This document shows, piece after piece, positions 14,913-22,780 of a DNA stretch of 23,754 nt. Position 1 is the first letter of the stretch. Every line of letters starts with the position of its first letter. Where the stretch lies: the NCBI GenBank assembly GCA_020431945.1, contig JAGQHH010000447.1, positions 1 to 23,754 on the forward strand, read 5' to 3'. The position numbers and the translations under genes are program-made. The DNA comes from Cyanobacteria bacterium HKST-UBA02. GTDB lineage: Bacteria > Cyanobacteriota > Vampirovibrionia > Obscuribacterales > Obscuribacteraceae. A model generated the notes under the pieces. That model ran no database searches. It was not told where the DNA came from and worked only from the letters and a program-made list of their open reading frames with translations.

Positions 14913-17900
14913 ATGCTGAAAGCGTTAATCTCTCTACCGCTCAACAGACAGGAAATCGCACTCATCCTGATTGCAATCCTGCTTGCCCTGGGAATTTACA
15001 GCGTTTCAACGATTCCCACGGATTCATTTCCGGATGTCAGTAATGTTCAGGTTCAGATAATCGTCGAGCCTGAGAACATGGCCACCGAAGAGATCGAGTC
15101 TCTGGTGACCGTTCCTATCGAGTACGCTTTGAATGGTCTTCCGTACATTCAGTCGGTCCGCTCCAACTCGGAAGACAGCCTGGCAGTTATCACAGCCATC
15201 TTCGAAGACGACTGCGATGTGTACCTGGCTCGACAGCTCGTCCAGCAGAGACTGAACACCCTGAGCTTCCCCCCGGAGGTTCCGGCACCGCAACTCGGTC
15301 CGGTGATCTCGAGCTTCAGCCAGGTGTTCATGTATACCGTGACCAGCAGCCTGCACGATCAGACCAGGCTAAGAACCATCCAGGACTGGGTGATAGCGAA
15401 GAAACTTCTGTCAACGCCGGGTGTCGGCAATGTCGTGACTTACGGCGGCTTCGTCAAACAGTATCAAATCCTGCTCGATCAATTCTCGCTTCAAGGCTAT
15501 GGATTATCGGTGACCGATGTATTGAATGCGGTGGAAAGAAGCAACCTGAACAGTGGTGGAAGCTTTATCGAGGCAGGGGACGAAGAGGTCGTGATTCGCA
15601 GTCTCGGCAGGGTCAACAATATCTCCGATGTCGAGAACATAGTCCTCAAAGAAGTCCAGGGCACACCGGTGATGGTGAAGAACGTCGGCGAGGTGAAAAT
15701 CGGCAAGGCTTTCAGACGTGGCTCCGCTTCCATGAACGGCAAGGGCGAGACCATCGTCGGCATCGTCATGACGAGAAAAGGCGTCAACACCAAAGACGTC
15801 GTCAAAAGAATCGAGCTCAAGCTCAGACAGATCCAGCGAACCCTCCCGGCGGGAGTGAAAGTAACACCTTTCTACAACCAGAAAGAGCTCGTCGACAAAA
15901 CCACCGACACTGTGAAAGAAATCCTCCTTTTCAGCGGCGGGCTGGTGATCGTCGTCCTTGCCGCCATTCTGATGAATATTCCGGTGGCCCTTATCGTTTG
16001 CACCATCATCCCGCTGTCGCTTCTCTTCAGCTTCATATTGATGAAGTACACCGGGCTCTCCGCCAATCTCATGACCCTGGGAGCCGTGGAATTCGGCGTG
16101 GTGGTGGACGCCGGTGTGGTCATGGCCGAAAACATCTTCAGGAAGCTGTCCCTGGCCCACGAGCAGGGCATGAAACCGGATAAGGTGACCAGACGCACCA
16201 TTATCGAGAGCGCCGCCCAGGAAGTCGGTCATCCTATCGCCTTCGCGATCATGATCATCATGTCCGTCTATATTCCGCTATTCACCCTGGAAGGAATAGA
16301 GGGCAAGATGTTTCAGCCCCTTGCCCTGACTTTCATCTTTGCTCTGTTGGGCGCTCTATTAGTTTCGTTGATGGTGATTCCTGTACTGTGCTACTGGTTT
16401 CTACGCAAGGGTGTGGAAGAGAAAAAGAATCCCGTCCTGGATTTCGTCAAGCTCCACTATCTGAAACTCTTGAAGAAATCAATCACGTCGCCGCTTCGTA
16501 CCTCGATCCTGGCTACCTTGCTGGTAACAGCGACATTTTTTGTGGTGCCTTTAATGGGCTCTGAATTCATCCCGAGTCTGGATGAGGGCTCCATCTGGCT
16601 GCGCCTGCGCATGCCTCCCAGTATCTCTCATACCAGAACAAGAGAGATATCGGGAATCGTCGAAAAGATGATGGTGGATTTTCCAGAGGTATCGGTAGCG
16701 GTGACCAGGGTCGGGCGTTCGGGCATGGGCTCGGATATCGAAGGTGTTGACGCTGCCGACATGTTCATCGGGCTCAAGCCCAGGTCCGAATGGAAGGTGA
16801 AAGACAAAGAAACCCTGGTGGAAAAAATGGCCGAGAAGGTCAGCTCGATTCCGGGTATCATGTATGGATTCTCGCAACCCATCGCAGACATGATCGACGA
16901 CTTGATCACCGGCGTCAAAGCCGATGTCGGAATCAAGATTTTCGGTAACGATCTGGCGGAATTGGACAACTTGGCTGACAGGATCAGCCAGTCGGTCAAG
17001 AAAGTAAAAGGCACCGCTGACGTGAGCCGGGAGCCGATTCTCGGATCGCCTCAATTGCGCATTCATCTGAACAGGCGGGAGCTCGCCCGGCATGGTCTGA
17101 TTATAGGCGACGTGCAAAACGCCATCGAGGCATCTCTGGCAGGCAGAGTAGTATCGGAAGTGATCGAGGGAAGCCGCCGTTTCGGCTTGTTGGTGCGTCT
17201 GGCGCCGAGGCAGCGCGGGACGGTGAAAAGTATCGGCGATCTGATCCTCGACGCCCCTGACGGTACCAGACTGTCTCTCAAGAACATCGCCAAGCTCGAG
17301 CTCGCACGCGGTGCCCTGGTGATCAACCGGGATAACGGCAGCCGCCGCAGCGCCGTCATGGTCAATATACGAGGCAGGGATCTGGGAAGCTGGGTCGAAG
17401 CTGCCAAAGCTCAAGTGGAGCAGGACATCGAGCTGCCCACCGGCTACACGATAGTCTGGGGCGGTCAGTTCGAGAATCAGCAGCGCGCCATGGCCAGGCT
17501 CTGTATCGTGGTGCCCCTGGTCCTGTTCATGATCTTCATCCTGCTCTATTTCACCACCAACTCTATGAAAAACGCGGTTGTCGTCATGCTCACCGTGCCC
17601 ATGGCTATCAGTGGCGGCCTCGTCGGACTCTATCTATCTCATCAACCTATCAGTGTGCCTGCCATCATCGGCTTCATCGCCTTATTCGGGGTTGTGGTGC
17701 AAAACGGCGTGATTCTTCTGAGCTATATCATGCAGCTCGAGAAAGAGGGCTTCAGCACTTCCTATTCGGTCCGCAAGGGCGCCCTGGTGCGTTTTCGACC
17801 GGTCCTCATGACAGCCATGGTGGCGATGATGGGGCTTGTTCCAAAACTCCTCTCGGAAGGCACCGGCGCCGAGATTCAAAGACCGCTGGCAACCGTCGTC

Positions 17901-18032
17901 TTCGGCGGGCTGATCACGGCGACCTCGATGTCGCTCCTGGTCCTGCCGGCGATCTACCTGATGGTCAACCGCAAAAAGGTCTATAAGAAAGAGTTGAAGC
18001 GTTCGCCGACAACCCCGGACGAATCGGACTGA
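14913..18032 (+). CDS. CzcA/CusA-family heavy-metal efflux RND transporter
   Basis: 1039 residues, full length for HME-RND inner-membrane pumps. The N-terminus (IPTDSFPDVSNVQVQIIVEP, then TVPIEYALNGLPYIQSVRS) is diagnostic. Twelve transmembrane helices are expected: one at ~13-32, five at ~340-530, then one at ~545 and five in ~860-1020. Between them lie the two periplasmic porter loops. The TM4 proton/metal relay reads AVEFGVVVDAGVVMAEN with Glu393, Asp399 and Glu406; in CzcA the first position is Asp (DFG), so this is a variant. Substrate (Zn/Co/Cd or Cu/Ag) cannot be read from it. No CusB-type adaptor or CusC-type outer-membrane channel is in the window, so it must use partners elsewhere. 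A phytochelatin-synthase-like gene follows 73 bp later. Confidence 0.95.
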   Translation: MLKALISLPLNRQEIALILIAILLALGIYSVSTIPTDSFPDVSNVQVQIIVEPENMATEEIESLVTVPIEYALNGLPYIQSVRSNSEDSLAVITAIFEDDCDVYLARQLVQQRLNTLSFPPEVPAPQLGPVISSFSQVFMYTVTSSLHDQTRLRTIQDWVIAKKLLSTPGVGNVVTYGGFVKQYQILLDQFSLQGYGLSVTDVLNAVERSNLNSGGSFIEAGDEEVVIRSLGRVNNISDVENIVLKEVQGTPVMVKNVGEVKIGKAFRRGSASMNGKGETIVGIVMTRKGVNTKDVVKRIELKLRQIQRTLPAGVKVTPFYNQKELVDKTTDTVKEILLFSGGLVIVVLAAILMNIPVALIVCTIIPLSLLFSFILMKYTGLSANLMTLGAVEFGVVVDAGVVMAENIFRKLSLAHEQGMKPDKVTRRTIIESAAQEVGHPIAFAIMIIMSVYIPLFTLEGIEGKMFQPLALTFIFALLGALLVSLMVIPVLCYWFLRKGVEEKKNPVLDFVKLHYLKLLKKSITSPLRTSILATLLVTATFFVVPLMGSEFIPSLDEGSIWLRLRMPPSISHTRTREISGIVEKMMVDFPEVSVAVTRVGRSGMGSDIEGVDAADMFIGLKPRSEWKVKDKETLVEKMAEKVSSIPGIMYGFSQPIADMIDDLITGVKADVGIKIFGNDLAELDNLADRISQSVKKVKGTADVSREPILGSPQLRIHLNRRELARHGLIIGDVQNAIEASLAGRVVSEVIEGSRRFGLLVRLAPRQRGTVKSIGDLILDAPDGTRLSLKNIAKLELARGALVINRDNGSRRSAVMVNIRGRDLGSWVEAAKAQVEQDIELPTGYTIVWGGQFENQQRAMARLCIVVPLVLFMIFILLYFTTNSMKNAVVVMLTVPMAISGGLVGLYLSHQPISVPAIIGFIALFGVVVQNGVILLSYIMQLEKEGFSTSYSVRKGALVRFRPVLMTAMVAMMGLVPKLLSEGTGAEIQRPLATVVFGGLITATSMSLLVLPAIYLMVNRKKVYKKELKRSPTTPDESD

Positions 18033-18105
18033 AACGAGCTAAATCAAACTTGACAATATAGCCGCCGGTGCGGCATTGAGGCAAGCTTGCTACTATATGG
18101 GCCGG

Positions 18106-18783
18106 ATGAAAATCAGGAACCTCAGGAAACCCGGGCTAACAGTGCAACCCCTAGCCACCTATCTATCCGACTCGATACCGGCAGTACCCACGATCCTGTG
18201 GCACCTGTTAGCGAACCGGAATGTGCAGCGAACCAGAACGTCCTGCTCGGTGGCATCTCTCTCCATAGCACTCAACGCACTGACTTCGGTGCATTGCCGC
18301 GGAGAAGTCGAACAAACCCTGGATGAGGCCAAGATCCTCGCGCGAATGACCATGGATAAGCTGCGTCAGAATCTTTCTCAGGGCACCGGAGGTGCCACCC
18401 TCAACGAGGCTGCCGAGATCGCCGTCGAAACCCTCGCCGGTCTCGAGCTCTTGAATCACTCCGTCACTGCCCACCATATGGACGAGCCGAACGAGACTTA
18501 TATCGAGATCTTCAGAGGAGACCTGGCCGGTTCCACCAGCGGCTCGTCGGTGATCATCGTCAACTACCATCAGGGTGTCGCTACAGGAAGAGACCTCAGC
18601 CACGGTCACTTCGCCCCGGCAGCTCCGGTGACCCCGGAAGCCAGACAGCTCTGCGTGGTGGATCCAGCCATGGATGGAGCACCTTTCGTCCTCGACGTAG
18701 AGCATATCGTCAAAGCCATGGCGACCAAAGACAAAGATTCCGGACGCAATCGCGGCTATCTCAAGATAGCGCTCGGGAGTTGA
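18106..18783 (+). CDS. Phytochelatin-synthase-like cysteine peptidase
   Basis: 225 residues from ATG 18106; ATG 18097 and TTG 18076 are in-frame alternatives and none has a good ribosome site. It matches the single-domain bacterial phytochelatin synthase family (papain-like, acting on glutathione). TSCSVASLSIALNAL holds the nucleophile Cys47 (plant enzymes read FCGLASLSVVLNAL). VIIVNYHQGVATG and GHFAPA give His168, and VVDPA gives Asp186; the His-Asp spacing of 18 equals that of Arabidopsis PCS1 (162/180). The C-terminus AMATKDKDSGRNRGYLKIAL matches the 'AMNTVD..TGKRRGF' block. Bacterial members mainly deglycylate glutathione rather than make long phytochelatins. No signal peptide. A 5-bp-arm hairpin (18061-18074) and GCAAGCTTGC palindrome (18081-18090) lie in the leader. 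Confidence 0.85.
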   Translation: MKIRNLRKPGLTVQPLATYLSDSIPAVPTILWHLLANRNVQRTRTSCSVASLSIALNALTSVHCRGEVEQTLDEAKILARMTMDKLRQNLSQGTGGATLNEAAEIAVETLAGLELLNHSVTAHHMDEPNETYIEIFRGDLAGSTSGSSVIIVNYHQGVATGRDLSHGHFAPAAPVTPEARQLCVVDPAMDGAPFVLDVEHIVKAMATKDKDSGRNRGYLKIALGS

Positions 18784-18784
18784 C

Positions 18785-19228
18785 ATGAAAGATTTCACGA
18801 GCTTTCTCATATCGTTCATAGAGAAAGAGCTGGATGAAGACTTCATCCGAGCCGTATCTGACTTTTCGAAAGAAGAGCCGAGAATAGACGGAATGCGAGG
18901 CTCTGATATCCAGTTTTATGCTTACGAGAAGTCCGGCTTCGATTTGATTCAGAAGGAAGGACGGCTCGACTCGATTCATTTCTTCTCCGGCGAAACTCGT
19001 GATGGTGAGCGTTTCCTCTCCGATCTTCCCGAGGGTCTGACCTGGTCGGACGATCAGAATTCGGTCAAAGAAAAGATTGGAAACGAGCCATTCAAGTCTC
19101 AGAGCGCTATACCTGGTAAGTTTCCCTGGTCATACGACATCTACGACAAAGGAAGCTACCAGCTTCATGTCGAGTACAATCCGGACATGACCATCAGACT
19201 GGTTACCGCTCAGCGGAAGAAGAATTAG
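18785..19228 (+). CDS. Small acidic protein, unknown, coupled to the phytochelatin-synthase-like gene
   Basis: 147 residues. The ATG is one base after the upstream stop (TGACATG), with GGGAG before it, so translation is coupled. The pattern IQFYAYEKSGFDLIQKEGRL, then IHFFSGE, LPEGLTWSDDQNSVKEKIG and YQLHVEYNPDMTIRLVT resembles a widespread small cytosolic alpha/beta fold often found beside toxins, as immunity-like proteins ('LP.GL....s...V..klG.P ... yslh.eY...g.I..v'). I cannot name the family with certainty. Coupling argues that it works with the peptidase, for example as a partner or inhibitor, but this is inference. Confidence 0.75.
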   Translation: MKDFTSFLISFIEKELDEDFIRAVSDFSKEEPRIDGMRGSDIQFYAYEKSGFDLIQKEGRLDSIHFFSGETRDGERFLSDLPEGLTWSDDQNSVKEKIGNEPFKSQSAIPGKFPWSYDIYDKGSYQLHVEYNPDMTIRLVTAQRKKN

Positions 19229-19250
19229 GATCGACTTCCTTCTAGAGAGA

Positions 19251-19730
19251 CTAGTCTTCGCGGTCTTCCGGCACAATATCGGAGGATGCCTCCCTTTCAT
19301 TATCCAAGGCCCGCAAAAATAATGCAGGATTGACTATCTGTGTTCCCCGATGATGCTTCAAAGGAAGCAAGTGTTTGGCATCGAGCGAGACTAGATAGTC
19401 CGCTTGACCTTCCTGTGCCGCGGCCAGAAGAATGTTGTCGTCTTTGTCGATTTCGTCCAGCCGATAAACTACATAAGCACCGGGTATGTTCAGGGCAATC
19501 TTTCCGACAACCTCAACAAAACTAAGAATCAAGCCTTCCTCAATACCCTTCTCGATAAATTTCGCGACAATCTCCTCAAGCAGCGGTCTCGACATGATCA
19601 GCTGAAACTCTCCAGCCTGCCAGCGGTAGATAATCTGTGCCGAGTATCCTCGACCGGTTCGAGACAGATATCCGGCTACAAAAACCGACGTATCGATTAC
19701 CGCCTTAAGCACCTTTGGAAAGACGCTCAC
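19251..19730 (-). CDS. PIN-domain toxin (VapC/PilT-N-like, COG1569 type)
   Basis: 159 residues. A PIN ribonuclease domain with conserved acidic residues Asp13 (VIDTSVFVAG), Glu52-53 (LLEEIVAKF), Asp98 (KDDNILLAAA) and Asp117 (VSLDAKHLL) that bind Mg/Mn. The length and C-terminal 'aDYLVSLDAKHLLPL...tqIVNPALFL' fit the 'PIN family putative toxin' group. The start is GTG 19730, 26 bp inside the antitoxin gene; a second GTG at 19712 is possible. It probably cleaves RNA when the antitoxin is lost. The last ~20 residues (NEREASSDIVPEDRED) are an acidic tail not needed for the fold. Confidence 0.92.
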   Translation of the reverse strand: MSVFPKVLKAVIDTSVFVAGYLSRTGRGYSAQIIYRWQAGEFQLIMSRPLLEEIVAKFIEKGIEEGLILSFVEVVGKIALNIPGAYVVYRLDEIDKDDNILLAAAQEGQADYLVSLDAKHLLPLKHHRGTQIVNPALFLRALDNEREASSDIVPEDRED

Positions 19731-20124
19731 TCATATCTCTGCCGCCTTCAACTCCCTCAGCTGAATCCTGCATACGATTCCTGACGGCATCAAACTCTGC
19801 CCAGATCGAATCAGAATCTAAAGGAGGGGACTCGATCGCAGCCTGTAATCCACGCGCAACCAGGTCCTTTGCCTTCTTGCGGGATTCTTCGGAAACCGGA
19901 AGGTCTTCCACAGCCTCTTCGATAACAAACAGATCGCTGGGCGTGCAACGAAAGAACGTGCATAACTTGAGCAAGGTGTTGAATTCGATGCCCTTGCTCG
20001 CACCAGTTTCTAGAGAACTCAGAGTTTTCTGTCCAATGCCGGTTGCTTCCGACACGGACCTCTGGCTCAGTCGTCCGTTGATGAATCGCAAATACGCAAG
20101 GTTAGACTTGATTTTCTTAGGCAC
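19705..20124 (-). CDS. XRE-family antitoxin of the PIN module
   Basis: 139 residues from GTG 20124, with GGGAG eight bases upstream. Residues ~8-70 are a helix-turn-helix (LRFINGRLSQRSVSEATGIG, then TLSSLETG and FNTLLKLCTFFRCTPSDLF). The C-terminal half (EESRKKAKDLVARGLQAAIE...) is helical and likely wraps the toxin. It overlaps the toxin gene by 26 bp, giving coupled translation with antitoxin first. PIN toxins are more often paired with AbrB, ribbon-helix-helix or Phd antitoxins, so an XRE partner is less common but known. It should repress its own promoter through the repeats upstream. Confidence 0.88.
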   Translation of the reverse strand: MPKKIKSNLAYLRFINGRLSQRSVSEATGIGQKTLSSLETGASKGIEFNTLLKLCTFFRCTPSDLFVIEEAVEDLPVSEESRKKAKDLVARGLQAAIESPPLDSDSIWAEFDAVRNRMQDSAEGVEGGRDMSERLSKGA

Positions 20125-20145
20125 GATCTCACTCCCTACAGAACC

Positions 20146-20173
20146 AATATAACACCGATCTCGGAGTCGTCAA
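20146..20173 (-). promoter_or_regulatory. Promoter of the XRE/PIN operon
   Basis: On the minus strand TTGACG (20173-20168), a 16-bp spacer and TATATT (20151-20146). Start would be near 20139, leaving a ~15-nt leader with the GGGAG ribosome site. Confidence 0.65.
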
Positions 20174-20209
20174 GTCCAATATCGACTAAAATATACCGAC
20201 ACGGGAGTC
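20146..20209. repeat. Direct repeats, candidate antitoxin operators
   Basis: Two related segments lie in the same orientation: 20146-20168 and 20190-20209. On the minus strand both run GACTCC, a short variable part, TCGGT and TAT(A)TT. The spacing of 44 bp is about four helical turns. The inner copy covers the -35 to -10 region, the outer one lies just upstream. Confidence 0.5.
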
Positions 20210-20217
20210 ACCGAACT

Positions 20218-20805
20218 TCAGGGACGGCAAATCGAGCAGACAGTCCCGTCCCGGTCAGACCAGGCTACGTCTACATCCCGAAATGAACGTCCGCAGGAAG
20301 AGCAATTCTCGTGCGAGTGTAATCCGCGGACCTCGCCTTCCGGGGGCGCCTCGCGAGTTACGTCGGTTACTCCAAGCTCAAAGATCACTCTCACCTCGAG
20401 CTCCTCATATCCTACCGGAAGCTCAGGGAACGGATGAGATCTCCATATTGCCATGCGACAGCTATCCGGCAAAGTGTCGCTCTCTTTTTTCGGACCTCGT
20501 CTCAGGATGATGCGTCCAGACTGCACAATTTTGAAGCGCAGTGAAAGCCTTCGATGTTCAGAGAGGCGCGGAGAACGCGATGCAATAGCATCTGCCACCG
20601 TTTGCGCATACTCCACCAACTCAGGCGGACATCTTCGTGGTACGCCTATGGTCAGTGAGTCTATGCGTTGCTCGATGGTTAGCCGCAGCGTATATGGCAA
20701 GCGACTATTCAATTCCCAAAAACCTCGACTTCGAATAAGCAAAGTCTCGATGGGATCCATACGCCTGATCGAATAAAATGGAAATGCGCCTCGATTGACA
20801 AACAT
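20218..20805 (-). CDS. TonB-C-like domain protein with C-terminal zinc ribbon
   Basis: 195 residues. Residues ~60-145 resemble a TonB/TolA C-terminal fold: LSLRFKIVQSGRIILRRG, a middle helix CRMAIWRSHPFPELP ('a..a....pfp.lP') and EELEVRVIFELGV. Residues 168-193 hold CSSCG and CSICRP (Cys168/171 and 190/193), a CX2C-X18-CX2C zinc ribbon. There is no signal peptide or membrane anchor, unlike real TonB. TATAAT at 20815-20810 sits four bases before the ATG, so the message would be leaderless; ATG 20760 (MDPIETLLIRS) is an alternative start. It is divergent from the membrane protein at 20840. Function unknown. Confidence 0.72.
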   Translation of the reverse strand: MFVNRGAFPFYSIRRMDPIETLLIRSRGFWELNSRLPYTLRLTIEQRIDSLTIGVPRRCPPELVEYAQTVADAIASRSPRLSEHRRLSLRFKIVQSGRIILRRGPKKESDTLPDSCRMAIWRSHPFPELPVGYEELEVRVIFELGVTDVTREAPPEGEVRGLHSHENCSSCGRSFRDVDVAWSDRDGTVCSICRP

Positions 20806-20808
20806 GGG

Positions 20809-20815
20809 TATTATA
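20809..20815. promoter_or_regulatory. Overlapping divergent -10 elements
   Basis: Plus strand 20809-20814 is TATTAT and minus strand 20815-20810 is TATAAT, between divergent starts at 20840 and 20805. The plus transcript would begin near 20821, just at GAAGGA. No good -35 was found on either side. Confidence 0.4.
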
Positions 20816-20839
20816 CGCGAGAAGGATAAGCCAGCTTAG

Positions 20840-21217
20840 ATGGACCCACTTTGGTTTGAAAGCCTCCTCTGTTGGTGCATACTCTGCATTGTCTTCACTT
20901 CCCCTCTTATTCTGATAGAGACGCAGATCGTGTTGATCTGGCGCTATCGAATGATCGCCGTCAAATCAATCCTTGCCATTTATCTAATCGTTCTTCTTGT
21001 TTCCATGGCAGAACCTCGCCTTCTGGAACCCATACTGGTTGTTGCACTCTCTACTTGTTCCTTCCTTCGACTATGCATTTCACTGCGACAAAAGGGCAAG
21101 AGCTCCAAAGAAAGACTGTTCCTTAGAGCATATCAGCTCATTCTCTTGCTTCTTTCCCTCTCATCCGGTCTTTTCTATGTCACTCTAGACTTTAGAATAT
21201 TGACTGGAACCGTTTGA
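20840..21217 (+). CDS. Small polytopic membrane protein, unknown
   Basis: 125 residues, about four hydrophobic helices: ~8-33, ~41-58, ~62-80 and ~97-117, with a basic loop between the last two (RQKGKSSKERLFLR). The base and codon use is visibly more A/T-rich than in the genes left of 19000. A GAAGGA lies 13 bases before the ATG, further than ideal. No family recognised. The strongly hydrophobic pattern and a divergent promoter-like element support a real gene, but chance is not excluded. Confidence 0.6.
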   Translation: MDPLWFESLLCWCILCIVFTSPLILIETQIVLIWRYRMIAVKSILAIYLIVLLVSMAEPRLLEPILVVALSTCSFLRLCISLRQKGKSSKERLFLRAYQLILLLLSLSSGLFYVTLDFRILTGTV

Positions 21218-21266
21218 TAGCTGACTTATAAAGTATGATGCTTACCAATGTGGCACTGCGCACCTA

Positions 21267-21707
21267 TCAATCGATGTCACGGATCTCCCAGTCGTCTGAG
21301 TCCTCTTCACGGAATGCCTTTTTGCCTTCCGGCAACTTCAGCATTCTCGCAAGCCCCGGATCATTTTCCACAATCTTATCGATTGGAGCTACGCGGAGAA
21401 TCTCCTGCGACACTTCGCGCTCTTCGGCAAAAAACCACCACTCAAGTGGAAACTGAACAACACAATTGCAGGAAATTGCTTGTTTGTTGCAACAAGGACA
21501 CTGTTCTATATCACATCCCGGGTGGTGGAACGTTCCTATCGGTGCCAAGCAATCGGGACAGTGCTCCCACTTCGCCCCGGCGGTCATCTCTTCGCTGCCA
21601 AAAAGAATCCTCCTCCTGGGCTGTTCATCGCGGAAATCATTGAACACTGCAAGCACGCATCCGACTCGGGCGTGCATCTCTTGCTGGCATGACGTACAAA
21701 CTGACAT
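21267..21707 (-). CDS. Cys-rich (zinc-ribbon) protein, unknown
   Basis: 146 residues. The Cys pattern is MSVCTSCQQEM at the N-terminus, then CPDCLAPIGTFHHPGCDIEQCPCCNKQAISCNC, split here as CPDC, HHPGCD, CPCC and CNC. The motif 'C.dCG...G..HH.GCD.E.CP.C..Q.isC.C' is found in small bacterial proteins of unknown role and suggests two zinc sites. The rest is a short acidic tail ending DSDDWEIRDID. It starts 10 bp after the stop of the secreted protein gene upstream, so they may share a message, though their roles look unrelated. Cytoplasmic, function unknown. Confidence 0.8.
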   Translation of the reverse strand: MSVCTSCQQEMHARVGCVLAVFNDFRDEQPRRRILFGSEEMTAGAKWEHCPDCLAPIGTFHHPGCDIEQCPCCNKQAISCNCVVQFPLEWWFFAEEREVSQEILRVAPIDKIVENDPGLARMLKLPEGKKAFREEDSDDWEIRDID

Positions 21708-21717
21708 TCAGTCGGAT

Positions 21718-22677
21718 CTATTTGACACTGTCGCCGCGCTGCTCGCTTACCCAGTCCGGAAACTCATCATCGAAGTAAGGACCGGATATTGCCCGGGCAC
21801 CTTTCTCCGACCAGCTGAAGCACATCCAGGCATAGGGCTTGGATTTGAAATCATCCGGCAGGGAAGGCAGATCGGTGACTTTATGGACAATGTCCTTGAT
21901 CGCCTCGACGGATTTTTCCTGTCCGGCTTCCTTGCTCATGAAATAGGATTCGGCGATCTCTCCGTTCTCACCCAGACGAAAGGCGACTGAGACACTTCCC
22001 TTACCGGAAGCGCTGGTCCATTCCTTGAAAAACCGATCTCGTAATTGACTATCGAAAGATGGTGGCTCTTTGGCTTCCTGAGCTTCTCTCTCCTTTTTCC
22101 TGTCCGGATTGATGCCGAAGCTCGAAGAGAATTCGCCGCTGTCGTCTTTCGTATGCGACTGCCAGTAGTCTTTGTAGACTTTCCATTTGCCGTCTTCTTT
22201 CACGAGCACCAGCTCGCCGGTCATGGTGAAATTTCCTTTCTCCTTCAGAGCGAGTTTGTCCGGCGGCAGATTCGCCGGCTCCAACTTGTACTCGACACGA
22301 TCGGCGGCTCTATTGGCGCTCAATATTTTCACCGCAGTAGGCTGCTCCGATTTGAGCATCTCGAGCATGAGCCCGTCCATGTCGATACCGTCTTCGGTAC
22401 CACCTTCCTTTTTCATTTTATCCATATCGTCCAGTTGCGCTCTGGTGTAGAAAGGAAGCAACTTGTCAAGCTTATCGGCTTTCTTTATCGAGGAATAATA
22501 GAATGTCATGAACTTGTCAGGATCCGTAGTCGAAAGAGAGGCATCATCTGCATTAGCGGTCTTTCCACCGGCAATGAGCTTGTGGCTTCTGTCAAACTCG
22601 CGGGCTTCCGCGGCACTGGTCAAAAGGCTCGCGGCCACAACGGATAGAACAATTTTCGAGTATGCGCACTTGAACAC
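21718..22677 (-). CDS. Secreted protein with TonB-C-like C-terminal domain
   Basis: 319 residues from GTG 22677, with GAGGA upstream. Residues 1-25 are a signal peptide (VLSVVAASLLTSAAEA). Residues ~50-185 contain a charged, NTF2/DUF-like region ending in a strand pair LVLVKEDGKWKVYKDYW typical of 'lumenal' stress-type folds. Residues ~205-305 resemble a TonB C-terminal domain (FDSQLRDRFFKEWTSA, GSVSVAFRLGENGEIAESYF, AIKDIVHKVTDLPSLPDDF, YAWMCFSWSE). There is no anchor after the signal peptide, so it is probably a soluble periplasmic protein. Function unknown; followed closely by the Cys-rich gene. Confidence 0.8.
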   Translation of the reverse strand: MFKCAYSKIVLSVVAASLLTSAAEAREFDRSHKLIAGGKTANADDASLSTTDPDKFMTFYYSSIKKADKLDKLLPFYTRAQLDDMDKMKKEGGTEDGIDMDGLMLEMLKSEQPTAVKILSANRAADRVEYKLEPANLPPDKLALKEKGNFTMTGELVLVKEDGKWKVYKDYWQSHTKDDSGEFSSSFGINPDRKKEREAQEAKEPPSFDSQLRDRFFKEWTSASGKGSVSVAFRLGENGEIAESYFMSKEAGQEKSVEAIKDIVHKVTDLPSLPDDFKSKPYAWMCFSWSEKGARAISGPYFDDEFPDWVSEQRGDSVK

Positions 22678-22780
22678 GATAGAGATCCTCGATCAGGAAA
22701 CTGCCAGTTTATCACCGACCAGCCGGAACGGAACGGACTATTCTCTCTTTACCGGAGTTTGTCGAAAAAGTGCGTCGTTC

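Noticed and set aside
18050..18096. TTGACA and TACTAT as the promoter of the phytochelatin-synthase-like gene
   Set aside because: The two boxes are 35 bp apart, about twice the spacing polymerase accepts.
20795..20814. TTGACA with TATTAT as promoter for the membrane protein at 20840
   Set aside because: The spacer would be only 8 bp.
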